Positions 1 through 9,697 of a stretch of 48,412 bases of DNA are shown here, one piece after another (position 1 is the first letter of the stretch; every line of letters begins with the position of its first letter). The stretch spans positions 46,983-95,394 of the forward strand of contig JBBHKE010002360.1 in assembly GCA_037447655.1 (NCBI GenBank). Reading direction: 5' to 3'. The position numbers were made by a program, and so were the translations under genes. The notes below the pieces were generated by a model that worked only from the letters and a program-made list of their open reading frames with translations, ran no database searches and was not told where the DNA came from. Source of the DNA: Zygnema cylindricum (Eukaryota > Streptophyta > Zygnematophyceae > Zygnematales > Zygnemataceae).

Positions 1-246
1 AAAGACATGACTTAGCGTTCCTAGCAGATATAATCAAATCTTTTTCGCGAGATTTACCAGGACAGGTGTTACTTTCTCGTCGTTTCTTTGTCTTATCCTT
101 GCGATTCAGTACAGAAAATATACGACGAAAGAGAAACACCCACGTGGCAACTGCCAGAGGGCCAAAAAGTAGCGGAAAATTTACGAGAAGGTGAAGATAG
201 TGTGGATGAAGACCTTCACATGTTTTCGACAATAACATAAGAGAGG

Positions 247-337
<91 letters not shown>

Positions 338-674
338 AAATCAGAGAGTCAGACGAATAAAGGAGAGTCTCAGACAATCATAGAAAGCACGTAGGAAAAG
401 AAAGAATCAAATATTTACAGAAATTACAAAAGAAAAGAAAGAGTCAAATAAAAGTACACAAGAAAAGAATGAGTTAAATATAAATAGAAAGTACATAAGA
501 AAAGTTGGAGTCGAATAAATATAGAAAGAGTAGTTCGGCTTCGTGGACATTTTCCGAGCGATCTTTTTGAGATCCATTGAAAACTGAGGATTTATTGGAG
601 TATTCTTACAAAGGATTTGTTGGAAAAAATTTATAAGGGATTTGTCCGAGAATCCTGATAAACTTCTCACCTAC
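1..674. other. Noncoding flank, probably intron of the PIGZ-like gene
   Basis: No convincing exon was recognised here. It lies downstream, in gene sense, of a plausible minus-strand splice donor at 674/673, so it is probably intronic or holds a short exon I cannot see. It contains a long GA repeat and AT-rich sequence. A minus-strand frame of 87 codons at 407-670 has no recognisable domain. Confidence 0.4.
241..333. repeat. (GA)n microsatellite
   Basis: An almost pure GA dinucleotide run of about 90 bp, seen directly. Such runs are prone to length change by slippage and could be collapsed or extended in an assembly. Confidence 0.95.
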
Positions 675-1683
675 CATGTAGTGCCAAATTCTCCTTTTTC
701 GAATTGTAAACAATAAGATTTATGGGAGTTAATACCCATTTACCAAAATAGATCCTGTCAGCCAAAACCATTATTATGACACTGTAAATAAAACCAAATC
801 CTCCGGCCACGACTCCAAAAAGTATTTCTCCAAAAGGTATTTTGTCGATTTTGACAAAAGTTAAGCAAATCGAGTCATTTATTATCTCCTCCGATGCCTC
901 GCCTTTACTTTCCCATTCTCTCTCACCATCTATTTTATCAAGTCCACTCTTATTTAGGTGACCAGAGTTGACTTTATTTGCCTCGGAGCTCAAATCCAAT
1001 GTTTCAGAAAAGGTCGACAATAAAGGTTTCCTTCGTTTGTTTTTGGTTTCAAATATTTGGTAAAGGGCAAAAATACTCAAAGGACACATATACAGCAAAA
1101 AAGTTGGGCGTGTGAAAAACCCGAAACCTCCAATTATCCCACACCAGAAACACCTTCTATAAACCATATTTAAAGAATTGTAACTCTCGGAAGGTTTTCC
1201 AGGCTGGTGATTTCCTGCGACTTCCGAAGCTAATTTATTTACTATTTGATATTCCCGGTTTTTGTCATATGTTTGAGAGTCTTTCACGGAATCACAAGGT
1301 TCCCGATTATTTGGAGGGATAGGATTGGTTACTACCCCCAATGTCTTTTTTTCACAAATAACGGATTCATCTCCCTTCCCTAGTACTGACTCATCTCCTT
1401 TCCCTTGTACGGATTCCTCTCCCTTCCGCTGTAAAGATTCATCGCCCTTCCCTTTCATGGACTCATCTCCCTTCCCTTGTACGGATTCCTCTCCCTTCCC
1501 TTGTGCGGATTCCTCTCCCTCTCCTTGTACGGATTCATCATCTCCCTTCCCTTGTACGGATTCCTCTTCCTTCCCTTGTACGGATTCCTCTCCCTTCCCT
1601 TGTACGGATTCCTCTCCCTTCCCTTGTACGGATTCATTATCTCCCTTCCCTTGTACGGATTTCTCCAGTTTTGGGAGAACCAC
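675..1683 (-). CDS. PIGZ/SMP3-like GPI mannosyltransferase, internal exon
   Basis: GPI mannosyltransferase 4 (glycosyltransferase family GT22) adds the fourth mannose to the GPI anchor at the ER membrane from dolichol-phosphate-mannose. Two family hallmarks are in this minus-strand frame: the membrane segment with GFGFFTRPTFLLYM, and near the end VLADRIYFGKWVLTPINLIV followed by YNSKKENLALHG, matching the family's LAD-x-x-YF...TP-x-N...YN...NLALHG pattern. Between them is a hydrophilic insert of about 90 residues rich in Lys, Glu and Ser. The exon probably ends at 675 (CATG|GTAGGTGAG donor). A 3' splice site at TTTATAG|AAGG would start it near 1156, which would make the minisatellite further upstream intronic; otherwise the open frame runs to 1683. 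The frame has no stop, so the gene may be functional. Family recalled from memory of its motifs. Confidence 0.75.
1367..1660 (-). repeat. Minisatellite encoding (E/D)SVQGKG(E/D)
   Basis: Twelve to thirteen tandem copies of a 24-30 nt unit. Unit lengths are multiples of three, so several frames stay open on both strands, which explains the overlapping open frames here. In the minus frame that carries the PIGZ-like exon, the copies read as ESVQGKG with E or D linkers; some vary to SMKGKG, SLQRKG, SAQGKG. Whether the repeat is translated depends on where the 3' splice site falls. Confidence 0.9.
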
Positions 1684-1841
1684 GAGAAGAGCACATGAAA
1701 AAAAGAAGGTTTCCGTAGAATTCGAAAAGGGTCGAGTCCCAATAATGAGGAGAGGCCAAGAGGAAGCGAGAGTGAGAAGACGACTCCATCCATTTGGAAA
1801 GAGGAAATTGCCGACTTTCCACGTAGCATAATCTGTGTAAC

Positions 1842-1880
1842 GGAGGGAGGGAGGGAGGGAGGGAGGGAGAGAGAGAGAGG
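1842..1880. repeat. (GGGA)n/(GA)n microsatellite
   Basis: A short run of GGGA units passing into GA, seen directly, in what is probably an intron. Confidence 0.9.
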
Positions 1881-2697
1881 CATCAGCAAAGAAAAAAAGT
1901 TTCCATGTTGCCCATTTTCAACCAACCTTAATGAGCCCAAACAATCACAGCCTGACAACACGTTAATGGTAACCAAAAAAAACATAAGAAATACAGACGT
2001 AACATAAAAAATACAAATACTTTTTGATTCTTACATAGTAAGACAAACACAACAAAACGTGATGTGACATAAACATAGAAACCTTAATGGACCATAACAT
2101 ACGAAAACAAACCTTAAAAATAAACCTTAGAAACAAACCTTAACAAACTTAATGTGTCCCAAGTTGTTATAAACACATTTTTTCCTATTTATGTAATAAA
2201 CAGCCTTATAAAACATTGTCTATGTTACAGAAAAAAGTTAACTAAACTGTTTGAAAAGCCTCTCTTTGCATTACCTGTGACAAAGGACATTAGAGCTGCC
2301 CAAATTCTTGGGCAATAGAGCAAAAAATTGGGATTTTTTGGGTCAAATCCTGCACTCAAATCAAAATAAGAAATAAAAAAAGGGGCATGAGCTAAAAAAA
2401 AAATTAGCTGCCCATATTCTCGTATCTGAAGGATTTTTAAAGTCAAATCCTGCACGCAAATGGAAAATCAAAATCAACAACAAAACAAAAAAATAGCATG
2501 AGCTCCTTTTCTCTGAGCAAATTTATCGAACTGGAATGTATAGTGTACCACCAGTAGTGTGGGTTTTTCAACATGACTAACTTCTTTTGTTATTTGCACT
2601 ACCCAGGAAGTGAACACTCAACAGAATCCCAAAGAAAATACAATCTAATGATGAATAAACCATAAAGAATCTGGCAAACATAAAAAGAGTCGCAAGA
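1881..2697. other. AT-rich intronic stretch
   Basis: No exon recognised. The stretch lies between two PIGZ-like exons on the minus strand. The only structure noticed is an imperfect tandem duplication at about 2294-2511, listed separately. Confidence 0.5.
2294..2511. repeat. Imperfect tandem duplication, unit about 112 bp
   Basis: Two copies start at AGCTGCCCA (2294 and 2406), share TCAAATCCTGCACNCAAAT and end at CATGAGCT. The middle parts have diverged. Intronic. Confidence 0.7.
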
Positions 2698-2994
2698 CTA
2701 TTTATGGTATTTTAAAAAGATAAGCGGTTTTTCCACGGCTGTGTATTTGATCAACACTTCTGCATGAAGCTTGTCCTGCTCTGAAAACACTACATAGACC
2801 TCGTCCACATACGATCCATCTTTGTACAAAAACTCTACACAACTCACCTGTGAGAATCGAAAATTTTCGGAGAATCCAGAATGACGCTCCGGAAGTTGAA
2901 ATTCTGGTTCCATAGAAATGTCCAAATTCTCATTCCTGTAAACCTTCACATATTTTCTAAAGTAGACGGCAATACGGTTCTTCTGATTCCGCAT
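2698..2994 (-). CDS. Hypothetical open frame of 98 residues in the PIGZ-like intron
   Basis: The minus-strand frame begins MRNQKNRIAVYF and contains a hydrophilic, Glu/Val-rich middle (CVEFLYKDGSYVDEVYVVF). It matches nothing I recognise in PIGZ and has no membrane segment. It could be an unrelated exon, a nested gene, a transposon remnant or a chance frame. Imperfect repeats of ACATGTTCAAAT...CTCCG at about 2999 and 3207 flank it on one side. Confidence 0.2.
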   Translation of the reverse strand: MRNQKNRIAVYFRKYVKVYRNENLDISMEPEFQLPERHSGFSENFRFSQVSCVEFLYKDGSYVDEVYVVFSEQDKLHAEVLIKYTAVEKPLIFLKYHK

Positions 2995-3756
2995 CTAAAA
3001 CATGTTCAAATTTGGAACTCCGCAAAAATAATTATCAAACACAACTCGATTTATAACTTTTTTTCAAAATCTAAATCAAGGTTTAATTGATTAGATATGT
3101 TTAGACCTGGGGCCCCTTAAAAACAAGTATTAAAAACTTCGTTTCAAACCTTTTTCCGCAAAAATAATCATCATATTCAGTTTTTTTTTTTTTTTCTTAT
3201 CATCTGTACATGTTCAAATCCAGAGCTCCGGAAAAATATCCATCAAAAAAATAAAGAGTATGCACATTTTTATTCGTAAAAAAAAATGTTCTATCGTTAA
3301 AGTTCATAGTGGTCTAAAACAAGTTTGTATATAAATAATTACAGAAATAGAACCAAAAAAAATGTTGACTGTTGGAAAATGGGTAAAATAAAGAAACTGA
3401 AAGGGAGCCACGAAAGTAAAACTTCCTTTTGGTTACATTGTATCCCATTGTGTTACAGCAAATTACAAAAAAAATACAAAAGGATAATAGTTACTCATTT
3501 GGAAGTTTTCAAACTTATAAAAGTTCCTTCACGGCTTTATCAACGAGAAAATGCATTAAATTTGAAATAAAAAAATGAAAAACTTGATTTAAAAAAAAAG
3601 ATAAACTAAGAATTAACTAAAAGAAATGAAGTACTGCAAGAAATCAAGGCTTACAAGAATCAAGAAATAAAAGAACTCAAGCTAATTTATAAAAAATCAA
3701 GGAATAAAAAAAAATCAAGGAATACAAGAAACTAAAGATTAGAAGTTATTTTATGC
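2995..3756. other. AT-rich intron
   Basis: Very A-rich sequence between exon 1 and the next PIGZ-like coding block. It has two imperfect copies of a segment reading ACATGTTCAAAT, about 208 bp apart. No coding signal recognised. Confidence 0.5.
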
Positions 3757-4083
3757 TCACAGTGAGATCCAGGATCGAACCGGTCGAGAAACATCCCACT
3801 CCCACGTGCGAACGCCTTCGATTTCAAAAATGTCGGAAGCCGAAATCTCCGGAGATTGAAAAAATTCATCCGGATGAATGTAACCAGGAAAAAGGACAGA
3901 TACAAAGCGAAAAATCGCCAGAAGTAAGTAAATTTTCATGGCAATTCTCGTAGAAATTGTAGAAGCCATGAATGAAATACGGGAGAACAATTGTCTCACG
4001 AACGAATTCAACAAAACAAAAAAAAAAAAAGTTGCTTCGGATCCTCTCGAAGTTTCCTTTTGGAATAATGGCATTCGCGTCAC
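3757..4083 (-). CDS. PIGZ/SMP3-like GPI mannosyltransferase, first exon
   Basis: The minus frame contains a hydrophobic segment (IYLLLAIFRFVSVLFPG) followed at once by YIHPDEFFQSPEISASDIF and then RTWEWDVSRPVRSW. HPDEFFQ(S)PE is the lumenal signature of GT22 mannosyltransferases, and HPDE with FFQSPE is typical of the PIGZ/SMP3 branch; its acidic residues are thought to be catalytic. Candidate start codons are the Met before STISTRIAMKIY or the Met of MKIYLLL; the far upstream Met is less likely. The exon probably ends at a donor near 3760 (CACT|GTGAGC). The membrane-first topology and the position upstream, in gene sense, of the exon at 675-1683 agree with one split gene. Confidence 0.8.
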   Translation of the reverse strand: MTRMPLFQKETSRGSEATFFFFVLLNSFVRQLFSRISFMASTISTRIAMKIYLLLAIFRFVSVLFPGYIHPDEFFQSPEISASDIFEIEGVRTWEWDVSRPVRSWISL

Positions 4084-4131
4084 ATTCTGAGCAAGTAATT
4101 TAAAAAAAGGAAGATGAGAGGAGGACGACAG

Positions 4132-4154
4132 AGTTTTTTTTTTTTTTTTTTTTC
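4132..4154. repeat. Poly-T tract
   Basis: A run of about 20 T, just upstream (gene sense) of the first PIGZ-like exon. Confidence 0.9.
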
Positions 4155-4286
4155 TCTTTAGGTCAAATCAAAAGAGATGATGCTGGTTGATGTACTTTTT
4201 GAAACAAAGAGGATAATCACATCCACAAGTAATCAACAGAGGCTTCAACATTCAAAACAAATTTGAAAATTTGAACTACCGTACAC

Positions 4287-4500
4287 ACCGTGGATCGTAC
4301 TTAGCGTTAATAATTTTTTCGCCACTGAAAACATCTTTTCTCCGTAACATTTGTCCAATTTTCAATTTAAGACCGCCATTCGTAAGATGAGAATATACCC
4401 TTTTAATCGCAACCGTCAGATCCACAATCCGACATGTACGTACGGAGAAAAGATGTTTTAAGAGACAAAAAAAACATTAACGCTAATTACGATTCACGGT
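4287..4500. mobile_element. Foldback MITE-like element with 60 bp terminal inverted repeats
   Basis: The left arm 4287-4346 starts ACCGTGGATCGTAC and ends TTTTCTCCGTA. The right arm 4441-4500 starts TACGGAGAAAAG and ends GATTCACGGT. They are inverted copies at roughly 85% by eye, with a 94 bp spacer and no open frame. This is the layout of a non-autonomous DNA transposon (MITE). No clear target duplication was found, so the superfamily is unassigned. Confidence 0.7.
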
Positions 4501-4640
4501 GGTATCTTGCAGTATTGTTCTGTTACGGTTTCCGTGGAAGAAAAGTGCGAAAACGCGGGCGAATGCTACTGTATATACGGTGGCCCCGTATTTTACATGC
4601 ATATTATACTCAAAAAACACGTATAGTAAACATAGACTAC

Positions 4641-5383
4641 AAGGTTTAAGTCATAGTTGTTCAAATCGCGCGATTTTTTCCTTTTTTGCGATTGAAACGT
4701 ATAATTCGTGACTTTTGAAAAAATCGTGAAAAAACGTGTACTGTAAACTGAAACTGAAATTTTACGGAAACCTGTAAACTAATTACTGTAACTGTACCTT
4801 TTTTTACGGATATGTACGGAATAAAACTGGAAATATGCGTCGCACTTATTGGTACTTTCTGTTCAGTGAACTGAACAGAAATACCACGGAAGCTGTACGT
4901 TATATAATCGAAAATGTACGGACATTTTCGAAAAAAGACGTTGAACGTCACAATAATTTCGCGCGTTCAGTTTGAAATTTGTACGGACGTCTTCTTCAAT
5001 TTTTTTTGAAAGAAGACGCCATGGAACAGAGACGAAATTGCAGAAAATTTTATCTTCGTGGCTTTCGAACCCGAGAACGTCAAGTGCGAAGCAAAATCTG
5101 AAGTGAATGACAGGACTACCATTTGATGAAGAAGTTACGATACTAACATCCTTTGTGATAAAATTTTAAAGAGTTTATTGTTTTACCACTCATTTAACAG
5201 AAAAAACTTGCAAACTGCGTTATATGTAATAGTTTTTTGTTTTTTTATGTACGGAATAGTACGGAAGGAAATTCATTAACGATTTTTTGCGATTTGATCA
5301 AAAGGTTCAATGCGTTTGTTACGTATAATTCGTCACGTACGGTACGTTCGCACTAATCGCCGTGAACAACTATGGTTTAAGTT
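4641..5383. mobile_element. Possible inverted-repeat element rich in GTACGG
   Basis: The ends 4641-4665 and 5351-5383 carry inverted copies of GGTTTAAGT/CATAGTTGTTCA (TGAACAACTATG plus GGTTTAA at the right). The interior has no long frame, many CCGTAC/GTACGG words and a small internal hairpin near 4984-5021 (GACGTCTTCTT / AAGAAGACGCC). Probably a decayed non-autonomous DNA element. The short match makes this weaker than its left neighbour. Confidence 0.4.
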
Positions 5384-6030
5384 TACAGGATTACTGTAAC
5401 TGTAGATTCCGCACGATTTTTCGCACTTTTGATATATTAGCGAAATCGTTACTGTACACCGTCAATCGCTATTAGAGTATATAACGCCAATTCGGTGCCC
5501 TTTTTTCAAAAAAAAAAACCCGAAATACAATCCATAATTTTATTTTTTCCATTATTCTAATTAGGTTTTTTTTTCAATTAGCGTTAATAAGGAAAGTACA
5601 CTGCGATGGAAATAGTGTGGCGCATGGACAGGGAATATTCGTACGAAATTGTACTTTTTGAATTAGGAAAGCATAAAAAGAAACTTAACATTATTGCGCA
5701 CACATGTGAATGTGCACTGGAAGAAAGAGACGCAAACTCGTCGACAAAAATCAAGTTCTCATATGTTCGTCCGTCGACCGTGTGAACAGCGCGACGGCGT
5801 ACGAATTGTCAAATTTTGTACGGCTACACAGATTAATGTAGACATCGAAAGGGCGGGCATTTATTATTCAGGACAACCCAAATTACAGTTAGGGATTAAT
5901 TAGTATATATATTTTTTTTCAAAAAAAAATAATTCCCGATTAGTGTTAATAACACTAATTTTTTGTTTACGCTATTTATTCCTTTACTCTAATAGCGATT
6001 GACGGTGTACTGTAGTAACCTGTAAACTTA
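5378..6030. mobile_element. MITE-like element with 25 bp perfect inverted repeat
   Basis: 5454-5478 and 5986-6010 are perfect inverted copies (GTACACCGTCAATCGCTATT and five more bases). An outer pair, TAAGTTTACAGG at 5379 and CCTGTAAACTTA at 6019-6030, extends the arms. The interior has palindromic TTAATAACACTAA words and no credible frame. Likely a non-autonomous DNA transposon abutting the preceding element. Confidence 0.6.
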
Positions 6031-6590
6031 TTTTTATGTTCACACTTGGTCGATTGTAAATCCAACGGTCGGGAACGAAAGGTAAGATTCAGGATGCGTA
6101 TCGCGACACATGGCATGCAGCTACATTCGTGCACAGATGCGATTCCGCGAATACTATACAGCTTCAAACTCACGAATACTATACCCCTTATCGTTAATAG
6201 TATTATTCACACTAATTCGGTCGCGACTTTTTCTGGCCAAAAATCACAAAATAGAGTTAATAACATTATTTAAGGACGTGGACTACAATATGCCACGTCT
6301 CATTGCACTGAATTAGCATTGTTAATTCAAATTTCGCATTAACACTAATTAAACTTTAACTCGAATAACAATGAGCGGTGTACCTAAAATGCGCATCGAA
6401 CGATTTTGAAAAGTTAATAAAACGAGTACCCAACTTTGTACAGTTTACTCATACATTTTCCCTACATTTTCCGACTTTGACTTTTCAAATCTCAATACTC
6501 TAAAAACTCAAAAAGTGAAAAAACCAACGACGAGGTAGCCTCTGCGCTTAACTACAAAGCAACGACCATGTTGTTGAACCAACGACAAGA
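6031..6590. other. AT-rich stretch between MITE-like elements and copia LTR
   Basis: No gene recognised. TTAATAACATT/AACACTAATT words like those inside the adjacent MITE-like element recur, and CGGTGTAC near 6375 echoes its end motif, so this is probably more decayed DNA of the same kind. Confidence 0.4.
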
Positions 6591-6673
6591 TTGCGTCGTC
6601 CCTATAGAAATTAAAGGTTAATTTTAGTATTTTCTAGGTTTTGTAAAATGCAGAAAAGAAGCAGAGGCAGTCT

Positions 6674-6741
6674 GACTCTAACTCCTCTCTCCAGCTTCCA
6701 CACTTGTCGCAGTCACTGAAAGTTGGAGAGGGAGATAGAGC
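6674..6741 (+). other. LTR stem-loop (element G)
   Basis: Arms 6674-6697 (GACTCTAACTCCTCTC...) and 6718-6741 (...GGAGAGGGAGATAGAGC) pair imperfectly around the loop CACACTTGTCGCAGTCACT. The same stem-loop, with changed but still pairing arms, occurs in the LTRs of E, C and the array. Confidence 0.55.
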
Positions 6742-6796
6742 CATGGCCGCCTATGCTATCCCGACGAGGACAGACATTAGGTTCGTAGATTTTACC

Positions 6797-6890
6797 AAAA
6801 TAGATCTTGACGGACCCAATATTTGAACCTGGTACCTACAATCCATCAAGCTAGCCGATAGCCGGTTACCTTAGCCAATTAGTCTAAATC
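6797..6890 (-). promoter_or_regulatory. tRNA-like module antisense in LTR of element G
   Basis: Read on the minus strand: TTGGCTAAGGTAACCGG (A-box/D-arm-like, from 6862-6878), then CCAGGTTCAAAT (B-box/T-loop-like, 6821-6832), then TTTT at 6800-6797. Order and spacing are those of a tRNA-derived Pol III unit, on the strand opposite to the element's own transcription. Confidence 0.5.
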
Positions 6891-7164
6891 AAGGTTAAAG
6901 GATATAAGGTTTCGTAGCTATTTAAATGTTAACACGTAGGCTATTTCATTTACCAGGATATGTAGACATAGATACTATTTGTAATGTACGGTGTACGGAA
7001 AATCCGAAACGGATACCGCGCATCTTGTTTCGAAGACGAAGCAAATATTGCGCAAGTATTTATGACGGCCACGATTGTAATCCGGCTTAATCGGACGGCC
7101 ACGAAGCATGCCGAGATCGCGGAATAGGTTTTCGGCGGTTTGCGGTCGACGTCACATCAATTGC

Positions 7165-7170
7165 CACGTG
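7165..7170. promoter_or_regulatory. G-box CACGTG in LTR of G
   Basis: A perfect palindrome GCCACGTGGC at this point. A CACGTG core is at the equivalent place in the E, B, C and array LTRs. In plants this is a bZIP/bHLH binding site; its use here is inferred. Confidence 0.5.
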
Positions 7171-7618
7171 GCACAATCACATTGGATTACGGCATCTCCG
7201 AGGATTACAAAAACGAATCCAAAAGTGACATGAGTCGACTTGTTGGCCTTGTCGTACAATGGTCGTACAAAAAGTACGCTGGCACCAATACCTTTATGTA
7301 CGATGCAGTATTATGATTGGTGCCGTACTTCAGTAGATAGAGTATTAGAGAGAGATAGGACTTATAAAACTTTGATAGATTGGTCCATCTCTCCTAGAGA
7401 GTTTCTGTACAAAATGTCAACTTTGACCCTTCATAACTTACTGCTCAGGGGAGCAAATTCTGAGATTCTTTTTGCTATCGACTCAAAGGAGTCTTGCCTT
7501 CATAGGGGTGAAGGTGATCAAAGTTTTTGACTTTCAGGGTGGCAGTTATTCTTGTTGAAACACAAAGGGGTCAGTGTTATCTTAGAGGATTCGTGTGAGC
7601 TGCCCACTCTGAGGACCT

Positions 7619-8610
7619 ATGGAGGTATATGAGTTGCAAGTTATGGGCCCACCCTCTGGGGTGCCCATATTCAATGGAGCTGGCTTTATATACTAGGAAA
7701 GTATGATGACAGTAGCTCTATGTGAGAAACGGTTTTGGGGAATAGTGAGTGGACGGGTGAGGCGTCCATCAAGTCTTGGGATCCCTCCAGGGTTTACAAC
7801 AGGCAGATTCACTAGAGATGCAGATCCATCTTCAACAGAGGAGACAAAGGAAGGGGAGGTGGTGGACAAAAGAAAGGAGAAGGAAACGGTCACACCAATA
7901 GCAACCGGTTCAGCATTCATGTCACCTATTCGGGGGAACGAGGAGAATGATATCAATACTTGGGACTACCACAATATGGTGGCTAAGCACTTCATCCTCC
8001 GCCATCTAACTCAAGGGCTTTCATCTCATCATTTGCACGTACAGAGGGGCATCCGATCTTTGGGTGGCTCTCATAGAGATGTACCGAAGTGGTACGATGC
8101 AGCAATAACAGTTGGTTGATCACAAAATTAAGGAGTATGTATACAAAGGGAGAAGATGTTGGATTTTTGCAATGAGCTTGTTACACTTTTCATAGAACTA
8201 GAGAGTGCTGGAAAAGTATTTATTGAAAAAAAAAGGTTAACTGTTTATTGATGAAGTTACCCGATGAGTTCGAGAACAGTGTCAACCGTGTGCAGGACTT
8301 GGCGGAGTCAAGGTGGATTTGGGATTCAGTGGTAGGGATGATTCTCGTTCGGGAGAATACGATTGAGATACGAAGGGGAGGAAAGAGTGGGCAAGCCTTG
8401 GCAGCTGGGACCGATTTTAGGAACAATGCTTCCAGGAAACAGGTCGGAAATTATCGAGGGGAGGGGCAGAAAAATCAGACATAGGAGTTTGGACCAACGA
8501 CTCCTAAGGGTTTGTGCCATTTTTGTAAGAAACCAGGGCACTATATGGCTGAGTGCACTAAGTTAAACGAGCTGCGGTTAAAGGAGAGGCATACCGGTGG
8601 GTCCCTAAGG
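7619..8610 (+). pseudogene. gag: copia gag, element G, broken
   Basis: Translation starts in the LTR (MEVYELQ) and crosses the primer-binding site as VMGPPSGVPIFNG, then meets a stop near 7694. Recognisable pieces follow: LCEKRFWGIVSGRVRRPSSL, WDYHNMVAKHFILRHLTQ, a helical MKLPDEFENSVNRVQ block at 8251-8295, and the zinc knuckle CHFCKKPGHYMAEC (C-X2-C-X4-H-X4-C) at about 8515-8556. At least two stops or frame changes separate them. Copia Gag forms the particle and packages RNA. Confidence 0.85.
7639..7653 (+). other. Half-tRNA primer-binding site of element G
   Basis: AGTTATGGGCCCACC directly follows the LTR and is complementary to the anticodon stem-loop of initiator tRNA-Met (GGUGGGCCCAUAAC). 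It is also read in the gag frame as VMGP. Confidence 0.8.
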
Positions 8611-8626
8611 AAAGAAAAAGGCCCTT

Positions 8627-9130
8627 GTGACACAGGTACATGAGGCGAAATCCGAGGACGAGAACGATGAGCTCCTATTGGATGAGGAGTTGGAAGTGAA
8701 AAACGAGGTCGAAATTCCACGAAAGCAGAAATGTGCTTTCGGTGGATTGAAAAGTGAAGCAGGCTGGATTGTAGATTCAGGTACATCCATCCACATGTGT
8801 AAAGATAAACACTTGTTCACTAAGATAAGAAAGATTCCCAACGTAGAGATAAAGTTCGGGGATGGGAGGATAGTCACTACTACTCTTGTAGGATCGGTAG
8901 ATCTAAATGTTTTAGTAGAAGGAAAGACATCCATAGTAACATTCTTCGATGGATTGTTTATTCGGGAGCTGAACAAAAACCTCATCTCTACGCCTGTATT
9001 AGATGATAAGGGTTTTGATACTAGCACTAGGAAAGGAGTCTTTAGTGCTAGTTTTGAGGAGGAAGTTTATTTTACTGCTGAAAAATGTATCCAAGGGATG
9101 TTTAGGCTGATTTTAAGAAATGAAAAGTAG
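8627..9130 (+). pseudogene. pol: copia protease region, element G
   Basis: A 167-residue frame. An acidic linker is followed by IPRKQKCAFGG and then WIVDSGTSIHMC, where D50-S-G-T is the retropepsin active site. Later come VGSVDLNVLV and a STPVLDDKGFD segment typical of the link into integrase. The frame ends at a TAG just before the integrase block. The CAFGG motif is the point after which the gag-only families diverge. Confidence 0.85.
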
Positions 9131-9160
9131 AAACTTTATTATGCTGGTGTTCATGATATA

Positions 9161-9692
9161 ATGTTGTGGCATAAGAGGCTTGGGCATGTGAATCTAGATA
9201 AGTTAAAAGAGATGAAAAAAATGGGAGTAGTGGAAAGGATTCAGTTCGGTGAAAGTGAGAATCTAAGTGATTGTCGTGGATGTGCTCAAGGTAAAGCACA
9301 CAGGTTACCCTTCCCAAAATCCTCCACCTATAAGGGAGAAAAGATTCTAGATTTTGTACACAAAGATATTTGGGGGCCAGCCAGAGTGCCATCACCCGGG
9401 GGGAAGAGATTTATGATAACTATCACCGATGATTGGTCTCGATGTTCTAGGGTGTATTTTTTGAAAAATAAGTCAGAGGCTCTAGAATGTTTTAAACAAT
9501 ATAAAGCATGGAGTGAAAAACTCCATGAAACCTCAATCAAGAGAGTAAGGAGTGACAATGGTAGAAAATATACCTCTAACCAGTTTGAGGATTTTTTGAG
9601 AGAAGATGGAGTGCAACACCAAAAGATAGTTCTTTAAAATCTTGAGCAGAATGGTGTAGCAAAAAGATTAAATAGAACATTGAGTGATAGTG
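9161..9692 (+). pseudogene. pol: copia integrase N-terminal part, element G
   Basis: Starts with the zinc-binding HHCC region (WHKRLGH ... CRGCAQGKAH), then the catalytic core: D in VHKDIWGPARVP and D in RSDNGRKYTS. An in-frame TAA follows IVL near 9636, and the third catalytic position reads GVAKRLNRT where the sister copy in element C keeps VAERLNRT, so the Glu is Lys here. Element A then cuts the reading at LSDSA. Confidence 0.9.
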
Positions 9693-9697
9693 CTAGG
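9693..9697. repeat. Target site duplication CTAGG (left) of element A
   Basis: The same five bases flank the right end at 14252-14256. Joining the flanks restores the copia integrase reading, which proves insertion of A into G. Confidence 0.9.

Larger units (their letters stand above)
6591..7638 (+). repeat. 5' LTR of copia element G
   Basis: It resembles the LTRs of element E inverted: the TTTTCTAGGT block near the start, the hairpin, the tRNA-like module, the G-box and the ending ATGGAGGTATATGAGTTGCA before the primer-binding site. The left boundary is approximate because no second LTR of this element is present. The gag start codon (7619) lies inside the LTR. Confidence 0.65.

Noticed and set aside
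241-333. Telomere or centromere repeat
   Set aside because: Simple GA dinucleotide, interstitial, next to a gene.
1325-1985. Several overlapping open frames of 60-176 codons on both strands
   Set aside because: They come from one minisatellite whose unit is a multiple of three, so stops are absent in many frames. Only the minus frame joined to PIGZ motifs is kept.
2698-2994. A further PIGZ exon
   Set aside because: The hydrophilic sequence does not match any part of the family I know; kept only as a low-confidence hypothetical.
4661-6316. Short frames of 60-96 codons in the inverted-repeat region
   Set aside because: No domain, no codon signal, and they span the arms of foldback elements.
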